Shown here: in pieces, positions 1 to 5,153 of the stretch
How the letters are laid out: every line of letters begins with the position of its first letter
Position numbering within the stretch: position 1 is the stretch's first letter
Program-made: the position numbers and the translations under genes
Notes under the pieces: generated by a model
Database searches by the model: none
Told to the model about the DNA's origin: nothing
What the model saw: the letters and a program-made list of their open reading frames with translations, nothing else
NCBI GenBank assembly: GCA_021797955.1
Contig: JAJZYV010000170.1
Location: 1-5,153 of the forward strand
DNA length: 5,153 bases
Reading direction: 5' to 3'
Source: Thermoplasmata archaeon
Lineage (GTDB): Archaea > Thermoplasmatota > Thermoplasmata > Thermoplasmatales > Thermoplasmataceae

Positions 1-1835
1 GTAAATTTACTTTTATCTATAAGTTCCAGATACGGAATAGAGAGTCCTTTTCGGTTATTCAAAGATGGATAAGTTAAACAAAAAATATTATTCGGCTCAT
101 CACTGAATTTCTTAATTAAGTAGACGTGATTTTCCCGATTATACTCATATTCGGTAAATCTCTTTATCCAAATAAGGTTTTGACTTGACCGTACTACTTC
201 AATGCCGCCCCTTTTAAATTCAATGTCTTTCTCAAGAATATTACCTCGGAAAAGCCTAAATGAATTAAAAATATTTACAATCCACCTTTTCAAGTTTTCA
301 ATTTCAAACTGATCCCCACGCTGTGTTTTGTTTAAGATATCAATTGCATTCTCTTTGAATTCTTCAACCCTAACCATAGCTTCAAAAAATTTGAACTTTT
401 TACCAATTTTTTCTACGTCTGATTTAGCAGGGTCATCAAAACTAAGGCCCTTGTAAACGAAGTAGAGCATTGCTCCAATGTTGGCATTCAATGAAGGAAC
501 ATCTAGAAATTTTTTATTAAGTAATTTCTCAACTTCTTCAGTGAGTTGTTCATATGTTATGGGTTCAGTATAATTTTTAATTGAATCTATAAGCATACCG
601 TTTTGTTGTCCTAAGTGAATATAAATTTTACCAGCTTGCCCTCTCCTTGACACCCTTCCAATCCGCTGCAAAATTGATTCTACATTATAACCAACTTCTA
701 CGTGTGCAATGTCTGGGTTTTTATTGGAACCTAGTTCCATAGTGGTTGCCGTGGAAATGATGACGTTGCTGTCATTTTTATCAATTTGTTTATCTTTAAT
801 CTTTGTATCTATTCTCGAGTATGAAATAAATGAGATATTTTCCCTTCTTAACTTTTCGCCAAATTGTTCCATTTCAACTACCTTATTGAAAAGATACATT
901 CTCCTTTTCCCATCATTATTTCGATAATCTGTCTCTTCGAAAATTTCTCTATCGGTAAATATTATTTCTGTTTCTCCTCTAAATTGAGTTACTTTAGCCT
1001 TACTTTTATCGATGTCCTTCCCGTAAAAAATTTCCGGTTTTATTGAGTCATAAATTTTTACAGATTTATCTATATTCTTCTTAATTATATTTTTAAATGT
1101 GGCCAAAGGAGTTCCCGATGAGAATATTATTTTTAAATGTTTAAAATCCTTAAACAAACCTGATCCTTTTCCCAATATTGTATATGCAACCAATTTACCT
1201 AAGGAAGCCTCATTATATGAGTGATATTCATCAAATATAATGTAATCAACGCTCGCAAAAAATTGCTTCCAGTCTTTTAATTTAGAATCATTAAATTGTT
1301 GATTGAATCTGTTTTCAATAATTGTATTTTTATAATAATATGAAATCAAAAGTGTTAAGATATCAGGGTTTGTTAATATTAATTTACTATGATAAGGGGC
1401 GTTAATTATGTTCTCATAGTTTCCGTGCGCTAACCCCTTTTGGTCTTTTTTTTCTTTTCCAGGGCCGGTAATTTTAGTGACTTTAATTTTATCATTAAAA
1501 AACTTTTTCAAAATTAAAGAAATTTCACTTTCTTCCTCTTCCAATATTTGATTAGTTGGTTCTGTTATTACGACAGTTTTCGTCAATATACCTCCTTGAT
1601 CCTTTTCAAATGTACCAATTACCGGCAGAATAAATGAAAACGTTTTTCCTGAACCTGTTGGAGCATCGAGGAATATTATATCAGCACCATTGAACTGATC
1701 CGTTAATATTTTTTGTTGATAGGAATATAATGAATATTCTTTTTGAAAGGTAGAATCCCTCTCATCACTGAATAATGTTCCTACATTCTGAGCGCTTTCT
1801 ATATACATTCTATCCAGTTTAAGGCTTTTTTCCAT
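1..1835 (-). CDS. cas3: Cas3' helicase of type I-D CRISPR-Cas, 3'-truncated by window edge
   Basis: This is a superfamily 2 DNA helicase that would unwind target DNA after recruitment by the type I-D effector complex. The frame is open from the ATG at 1835 to the left edge (611 codons, no stop), so the C-terminus is missing. Visible motifs: a Q-motif-like YSYQQ at residues 37-41, Walker A APTGSGKT (58-65), a motif Ia region near TEPT (91-94), TNPD (155-158), motif II DEYH (202-205), motif III SGTP (240-243), motif V around STATTMELGSN (361-371) and motif VI QRIGRVSRRG (390-399). No HD nuclease domain precedes the helicase, as expected for type I-D, where the HD domain sits on Cas10d. The start follows the csc1 stop by 6 bases and has a GGAG 9 bases upstream. 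DEYH in place of the more usual DExH variants still keeps the D, E and H. A generic DExH helicase is the only alternative, and the neighbours argue against it. Confidence 0.93.
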   Translation of the reverse strand, partial: MEKSLKLDRMYIESAQNVGTLFSDERDSTFQKEYSLYSYQQKILTDQFNGADIIFLDAPTGSGKTFSFILPVIGTFEKDQGGILTKTVVITEPTNQILEEEESEISLILKKFFNDKIKVTKITGPGKEKKDQKGLAHGNYENIINAPYHSKLILTNPDILTLLISYYYKNTIIENRFNQQFNDSKLKDWKQFFASVDYIIFDEYHSYNEASLGKLVAYTILGKGSGLFKDFKHLKIIFSSGTPLATFKNIIKKNIDKSVKIYDSIKPEIFYGKDIDKSKAKVTQFRGETEIIFTDREIFEETDYRNNDGKRRMYLFNKVVEMEQFGEKLRRENISFISYSRIDTKIKDKQIDKNDSNVIISTATTMELGSNKNPDIAHVEVGYNVESILQRIGRVSRRGQAGKIYIHLGQQNGMLIDSIKNYTEPITYEQLTEEVEKLLNKKFLDVPSLNANIGAMLYFVYKGLSFDDPAKSDVEKIGKKFKFFEAMVRVEEFKENAIDILNKTQRGDQFEIENLKRWIVNIFNSFRLFRGNILEKDIEFKRGGIEVVRSSQNLIWIKRFTEYEYNRENHVYLIKKFSDEPNNIFCLTYPSLNNRKGLSIPYLELIDKSKF

Positions 1836-1841
1836 GATACA

Positions 1842-2516
1842 CTACTCCAGCACTTCCGAAATTTCTTTTAGCATAGGCATGCTGATATTTTTCATAATTC
1901 TATAATAAAAACTTTCAAAATATATACTTGAAGGTGGCTCATCAAGCAATTTGTTCACATGGAATAATACTCCAAGTGTGTAGATATTTATCCAGGCAGT
2001 GTCAGTTTGGTAATTAATTGGACTCTTTGTGAAAAGACAAAGAGTGGATTTCATGTTTCCAATTCTTGATGTAAAATGAATTGGGAGATCATCACTACTT
2101 TTGTTTATAATGAAACACGTAAACTTGTTTCCGGCCCCAATACCCCGCCTTTTTATCCACTGCTTATACGAAGTCTTCCCACTCATTTGAAGGGAAGAAA
2201 CCTGAGGATAACCCTCTGATACAAACGATGTTGCGAAATCATATACTCTTGTGAATGGTTCATTGGTATTATCAACTGGTTTGGCAACTGTACATAATAT
2301 GGGAAAGTCTCTTAATTCCTCATAATTAGGCTTATTCGTTGAGTATCCGAAGAAGGTATTTACTAAACATAATGAATTGACAATTGAATAATCTAGAGAT
2401 ATATCACCAATGAAATTACTAGTTATGGATGAACCTGCTGCTCCAGAATCTGGAAATGAATTGTAAAAAAGAGGGTCGAGAAGTTGTATTTCATATTTTT
2501 CAATTTTCCATTTCAT
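1842..2516 (-). CDS. csc1: Csc1 (Cas5d), type I-D crRNA 5'-handle-binding subunit
   Basis: Csc1 is the Cas5-family RAMP protein of type I-D; it caps the effector complex at the crRNA 5' handle and contacts Cas10d and the first Csc2. The 224-residue product has family-like features: an N-terminal strand ending in LLDPLFYNS (12-20), then SNFIGD (33-38) followed by LDYSIVNSL (41-49), a PNYEEL segment (63-68), and a later basic stretch KQWIKRRGIGAG (118-129). No catalytic residues are expected, since Cas6 processes the crRNA in this subtype. I prefer the ATG at 2516, because a GGAG lies 10 bases before it and the family fold begins at once. An upstream ATG at 2546 would give 234 residues with a short basic extension and has no good ribosome-binding sequence. 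The gene overlaps the end of csc2 by 17 bases with this start (47 with the longer one), implying translational coupling. The assignment rests on remembered family patterns plus position. Confidence 0.87.
   Translation of the reverse strand: MKWKIEKYEIQLLDPLFYNSFPDSGAAGSSITSNFIGDISLDYSIVNSLCLVNTFFGYSTNKPNYEELRDFPILCTVAKPVDNTNEPFTRVYDFATSFVSEGYPQVSSLQMSGKTSYKQWIKRRGIGAGNKFTCFIINKSSDDLPIHFTSRIGNMKSTLCLFTKSPINYQTDTAWINIYTLGVLFHVNKLLDEPPSSIYFESFYYRIMKNISMPMLKEISEVLE
1845..1848 (-). promoter_or_regulatory. Ribosome-binding site of cas3
   Basis: GGAG overlaps the final Leu-Glu codons of csc1 and ends 9 bases before the cas3 ATG at 1835. It supports that start and continued translation along one message; the gap between csc1 and cas3 is too short for a separate promoter or a terminator hairpin. 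Confidence 0.7.
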
Positions 2517-3627
2517 CGGTTTCATTCTCCGCTTGATCTTCATCATCTATACTCTTTTGAATACCTGACTGGCTATTTTCTCTCCTAGGTTTTGTTTTAG
2601 GAAAAATTTTGGAAAAAAATTCATCAATTTCCTGGTTTAACTCTGCATATATATGTCTTATCTGATCAGCGGATTTATTGAAAATTAAGGAATTTATATC
2701 AAGTGTAGAGACTTTTATTCCTCCTATACCTTTGAATTCATTTGTTATTCCGTTTGTTGCTTCGCTGTTCAACAAGAAAAAGGTATCTTCCTCGTGAGTT
2801 TTATTTTTCAAAATCTCTTTGATAATAAATGTTATCAATTTATCTCTATCGATTCTAGATCGATCTTCAATTTTGAAGTCTCTTGAAATTGTGTATGATG
2901 TGACCGGTGGTTCGTTTTTACATGAGAGTATTCCTATAATATGATTTTTTATATTACTCCCTGTGATTGCTGTTTGAGCTCCATACGATGATGCTTTTAG
3001 CGAGACAACTGTATGAAAGAAAAGCTCGGGAGTTGGGTTTTGGAGAACCAAAAAAGATGGAAAGAATACTCCAGGTTTAACATATTCGGTTAAAAATAAT
3101 CCTGTTTTATTTTTTCCTTCACTATCTATAGTTGTACCATTATCTCCCAGTTGATTATGTTGAAGAACCTCTGTGATTTGATATTTATCTCTAATACTAT
3201 ATGAATGTGAATATATTAATCTTGAAGGGATCATTGATTTCCCAGCATCATTACCCTTTACGATCGTGTCTCCCATCAAAATGCTCGTCGGATTTTTGAG
3301 TTCGTTTCGGTTATTAACCTCGTTATATATATAACTCTCAGGCATTACTTTTAATAATCTCAGGAATCTTATTCCCGCCATTTTTTCACGAGACTTAAAT
3401 TTACGAGCTGGGACTTCAACAACATTTCGGCCTTCGATATTGGTTGTTATGGTTTCCTCTGGAACATCACTTCTAACAATGAATGGTCCTATTGTTTCTC
3501 GTATAAGGACAAATACCAATTTCTTAGCCTCATTTTTCATCAGCAATGGATTGATATCTCCCTTTTCCTTTGATATAAATGCGTTTTCACCAAATTCCTC
3601 TACTAGTTTTTCCTTTATTTCACTCAT
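2500..3627 (-). CDS. csc2: Csc2 (Cas7d), type I-D backbone subunit
   Basis: Csc2 is the Cas7-family RAMP protein that oligomerises along the crRNA to form the type I-D backbone. The 375-residue product shows recognisable Csc2 pattern segments: the first RRM-like strand KLVFVLIRETIGPFIVRSD (36-54), then VEVPARKFKSREKMAGIRFL (70-89) with a basic patch, PSRLIYSHSYSI (134-145), the YVKPGVFFPS segment (182-191) and SSYGAQTAITGSNIKNHI (213-230), whose YGA...TG pattern is typical of the family. Residues about 345-375 are a charged, low-complexity tail (PRREN... then DDEDQAENETDEMEN), probably disordered and lying mostly outside the conserved fold. The ATG at 3627 overlaps the cas10d stop by 8 bases, and an AAAGGTG sequence 6 bases upstream supports this start. 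It is an internal gene of the operon with csc1 directly downstream. Confidence 0.94.
   Translation of the reverse strand: MSEIKEKLVEEFGENAFISKEKGDINPLLMKNEAKKLVFVLIRETIGPFIVRSDVPEETITTNIEGRNVVEVPARKFKSREKMAGIRFLRLLKVMPESYIYNEVNNRNELKNPTSILMGDTIVKGNDAGKSMIPSRLIYSHSYSIRDKYQITEVLQHNQLGDNGTTIDSEGKNKTGLFLTEYVKPGVFFPSFLVLQNPTPELFFHTVVSLKASSYGAQTAITGSNIKNHIIGILSCKNEPPVTSYTISRDFKIEDRSRIDRDKLITFIIKEILKNKTHEEDTFFLLNSEATNGITNEFKGIGGIKVSTLDINSLIFNKSADQIRHIYAELNQEIDEFFSKIFPKTKPRRENSQSGIQKSIDDEDQAENETDEMEN
2527..2530 (-). promoter_or_regulatory. Ribosome-binding site of csc1 deciding the start
   Basis: GGAG lies 10 bases before the ATG at 2516 and inside the csc2 tail-coding region. It is only 1 base from the ATG at 2525 and is downstream of the ATG at 2546, so it favours the 224-residue form of Csc1 over the 234-residue form. 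Confidence 0.6.
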
Positions 3628-4084
3628 TTTTCACACCTTTGCTTTCTTCAAATTTCTCGTTTATGTCGGTTTTGTATTGATTATTTATCCTTTCCATAAT
3701 CATTATATAAAATGATAATCCAAACTGGTTGATGAAAATCTTCCTCAATTCTGTGTCTATTTGACACTCTTTTGTAATTGTTTTATAAAAATTATGGAAA
3801 GCACTGGCATAACTAATAGCTGCATCAGCAATATTTTCCTTTTTCTGTCCAGCAAAATTTTGAAACGTCTTTTCCCTTCTTAAGACAGTGTCAATACCTC
3901 CTGCGATAGCACCTATTATGTCATCATCAGTAATGTTTTTTAGTGATCCCTGTAGTTTCTCCTCTATCCTGAAGGATTCCCTAATTATCCAGGTTCTATC
4001 ATTATTGGACTCCACTATGTCTTTCTTTACAAATTTTAATACATCAAACAATTCACACGCTTTTCCTACTACTTCATCCATCAT
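3620..4084 (-). CDS. cas11d: Possible Cas11d small subunit from an internal start within cas10d
   Basis: In type I-D systems the small subunit Cas11d has been shown to arise by independent translation from within the 3' end of cas10d. Here, in the Cas10d frame, four ATG codons cluster at 4099, 4090, 4084 and 4081, preceded by AAGGA (4101-4105) and GGGTGA (4092-4097). The GGTG core ends 8 bases before the ATG at 4084, giving 154 residues; the ATG at 4090 has AAGGA 10 bases upstream and would give 156. The product begins MMDEVVGKACELFDVL and is predicted by eye to be almost wholly helical, matching the size and nature expected of Cas11. The exact start is uncertain, and internal translation is inferred, not shown by sequence alone. 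Confidence 0.45.
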   Translation of the reverse strand: MMDEVVGKACELFDVLKFVKKDIVESNNDRTWIIRESFRIEEKLQGSLKNITDDDIIGAIAGGIDTVLRREKTFQNFAGQKKENIADAAISYASAFHNFYKTITKECQIDTELRKIFINQFGLSFYIMIMERINNQYKTDINEKFEESKGVKNE

Positions 4085-5153
4085 TTTCATTTCACCCATT
4101 TCCTTTTTAACCAACACATCTTTTTCAATTTTCTCGAGAAGCCCCTTTATCTCCTCATCATGTAAAAACTTCTTTTTTTTCTGGTCTTTTTCTGATTTTC
4201 CATTAAAAGATTTATCATATAGAATATTAAATAAATAGAGAGGATTTCTTGACACTTTCATTATCATTTCTTTTAAAAAGCTATTCTTGTCATTTCCTCC
4301 AAGATGAGATAATGAATCGATTAATTCTATCGACTCCATCGCTTCCTTAATTTCATCCAAGTGAAGTTTATGCAGTTTAATATTTTGAACCCAAGATGGT
4401 GCGTTCTCCCAATAAAATGTTACTCCAGATATCATATCTGTTGAAAAAAGAGGAGAAATTGCAATTTTTATTCCAAACTTGTTTATCAATTTAAGTGAGG
4501 TTTTTAAAATGTCGAAAGTTTTTAAGAGAGATCTGCTCTTATCTACCTTTGAACTACCACCTAATGATGTTTTCTCTATAAATGTTATAATATGGGAGTT
4601 CCCAATAAGTGAGTGTGTTGCCTGGCCAATTTTGATTTTCATTGTCCCATTCTCATCGTAGATGAATTCACCATCCAATATCCGTGAATAATCAAAATCT
4701 GGTAATGCCTTAAACGGATTGATTTGGAATACCCATGATCCAGAGACCTGCCCATATTTGTTTTTTCTAAGATAATTTTCTTCTATACAGAGGTCGCAGA
4801 TTTTCCCTTTAAATTTCTGCGAATCGTTAAGTGAGGAGAGCTTTATACCAGAACCACTGGTTGCTTTTATTCCAAATACTCTGGAATCCTCAAAGCTTTC
4901 TTTTCCTCTCATCCCGCATTGGATACACTTATCCTCCCGGTTAAAGGAAATTTCTGTGTTTTCGGTCTTATCAATAAGGAAAACGTTCTTAAAAGCTTCA
5001 ATATAAGGATCCCGTGCATTAATGCCAGAAAAACTTTTCGCGGAAGCTGATATATTTTCACTAATATCATTGATAATTTGCTCTTTCTCTTCCTCAGATT
5101 TTCCCTCCAAGGTTGAAAACGCATTCCACATAGTCTCAAGTGATTTCCTTGTT
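3620..5153 (-). CDS. cas10d: Cas10d (Csc3), type I-D large subunit, 5'-truncated by window edge
   Basis: Cas10d is the large subunit of the type I-D effector; it takes part in PAM recognition and carries the target-cleaving HD nuclease in its N-terminal part, which lies outside the window. The frame is open past the ATG at 5131 to the right edge, so that ATG is an internal methionine. About 510 residues remain of a protein that usually exceeds 800. Counting from the methionine at 5131, a zinc ribbon is formed by C69, C72, C112 and C115 (CIQC and CDLC). It is followed by an alpha/beta palm-like part to about residue 250, with KFGIKIAISP at 218-227 as a core strand. There is no GGDD cyclase motif, as expected for Cas10d. 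Residues about 320-503 are highly charged and helical, including TDDDIIGAIAGGIDTVLRRE (401-420), and resemble the small subunit fused to the C-terminus in this family. The gene ends with a TGA overlapping the csc2 start by 8 bases. Confidence 0.9.
   Translation of the reverse strand, partial: TRKSLETMWNAFSTLEGKSEEEKEQIINDISENISASAKSFSGINARDPYIEAFKNVFLIDKTENTEISFNREDKCIQCGMRGKESFEDSRVFGIKATSGSGIKLSSLNDSQKFKGKICDLCIEENYLRKNKYGQVSGSWVFQINPFKALPDFDYSRILDGEFIYDENGTMKIKIGQATHSLIGNSHIITFIEKTSLGGSSKVDKSRSLLKTFDILKTSLKLINKFGIKIAISPLFSTDMISGVTFYWENAPSWVQNIKLHKLHLDEIKEAMESIELIDSLSHLGGNDKNSFLKEMIMKVSRNPLYLFNILYDKSFNGKSEKDQKKKKFLHDEEIKGLLEKIEKDVLVKKEMGEMKMMDEVVGKACELFDVLKFVKKDIVESNNDRTWIIRESFRIEEKLQGSLKNITDDDIIGAIAGGIDTVLRREKTFQNFAGQKKENIADAAISYASAFHNFYKTITKECQIDTELRKIFINQFGLSFYIMIMERINNQYKTDINEKFEESKGVKNE
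3634..3640 (-). promoter_or_regulatory. Ribosome-binding site of csc2
   Basis: AAAGGTG lies 6 bases upstream of the csc2 ATG and inside the last codons of cas10d. It fixes the ATG at 3627 as the start. Together with the 8-base overlap of the two genes, it points to coupled translation. Confidence 0.75.
4092..4105 (-). promoter_or_regulatory. Internal Shine-Dalgarno-like sequences in cas10d (candidate Cas11d RBS)
   Basis: AAGGA (4101-4105) and GGGTGA (4092-4097) stand just before a run of in-frame methionine codons. Spacings to the ATG codons at 4090 (10 bases from AAGGA) and 4084 (8 bases from GGTG) are suitable for ribosome binding. GGTG matches the ribosome-binding style used for csc2 in the same operon. 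Both sequences also encode lysine/glutamate/glycine codons, so chance in a K/E-rich stretch is the main alternative. Confidence 0.4.

Noticed and set aside
1089..1140. Direct repeat of a 12-base sequence (1089-1100 and 1129-1140), considered as a repeat unit
   Set aside because: Only two copies 40 bases apart, both inside cas3 coding sequence and AT-rich; not a CRISPR array or attachment site.
4173..4180. Run of eight A on the coding strand in cas10d, a possible slippage or frameshift site
   Set aside because: It encodes consecutive lysines in a Lys-rich linker, the frame continues normally on both sides, and runs of A are common in this AT-rich sequence.
4289..4300. GGND tetrapeptide in Cas10d (residues 278-281 from the methionine at 5131), resembling the GGDD cyclase motif
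   Set aside because: It lies in a predicted helical stretch after the palm part, not in a beta-hairpin, and Cas10d proteins are not expected to make cyclic oligoadenylate; probably coincidence.
5129..5131. ATG at 5131 as the true start of cas10d
   Set aside because: The frame stays open upstream to the window edge, the product would lack the N-terminal HD part of Cas10d, and no clear ribosome-binding sequence is seen before it.
278..5139. Plus-strand open frames at 709-927, 864-1046, 3440-3715, 3888-4238 and 4479-4661, and a minus-strand frame at 4909-5139
   Set aside because: All lie within the strongly supported minus-strand cas genes in other frames, have low-complexity Ser/Phe/Ile-rich products typical of antisense shadows, and resemble no known family.
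1..5153. CRISPR repeat-spacer array or transposon-associated (CAST-like) elements
   Set aside because: No regularly spaced repeats are visible, the window is coding almost base to base, and the presence of cas3' argues against a Cas3-less transposon-recruiting system.

Overview
The window is a contiguous piece of a type I-D CRISPR-Cas effector operon. All genes lie on the minus strand and are read from the right end (5153) to the left end (1). The order is cas10d/csc3 (its start lies beyond the right edge), csc2/cas7d, csc1/cas5d and cas3' helicase (its end lies beyond the left edge). The subtype call rests on three things: a Csc2-like and a Csc1-like protein side by side, a zinc-ribbon large subunit with a helical tail, and a Cas3 helicase with no HD domain in front of it.

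Layout. 3620-5153: C-terminal about 510 residues of Cas10d, with a CxxC...CxxC zinc ribbon, a palm-like alpha/beta part and a C-terminal helical part resembling the Cas11 small subunit. Within it, Shine-Dalgarno-like sequences precede a cluster of in-frame ATG codons near 4080-4100, a plausible internal start for a separate Cas11d of about 154 residues. 2500-3627: Csc2 (375 aa) with a charged, probably disordered tail. 1842-2516: Csc1 (224 aa with the preferred start). 1-1835: Cas3' helicase, 611 codons present, with motifs I, II, III, V and VI visible. Adjacent genes overlap by 8 and 17 bases or are 6 bases apart, and each has a Shine-Dalgarno-like sequence inside the preceding gene. This indicates one transcript with coupled translation. 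The longest stretch without a gene is 6 bases. No promoter, terminator, CRISPR array, tRNA, rRNA or insertion sequence is visible.

How the genes work together, from knowledge of type I-D. Csc2 forms the backbone along the crRNA, Csc1 holds the 5' handle end, Cas10d is the large subunit and carries the HD nuclease in its N-terminus (outside the window), and Cas11d lines the backbone. Cas3' is the ATP-dependent helicase recruited after target binding. Cas6, the adaptation genes and the repeat array would be expected outside the window.

Organism. The DNA is AT-rich, arginine is mostly AGA/AGG, ATA is a common isoleucine codon, and GGTG/GGAG ribosome-binding sequences are used. With cas3' downstream of csc1 rather than upstream of cas10d as in cyanobacterial loci such as Synechocystis, this suggests an archaeon, though an AT-rich bacterium cannot be excluded. 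The system itself is a known subtype; I do not see evidence of a wholly new one.
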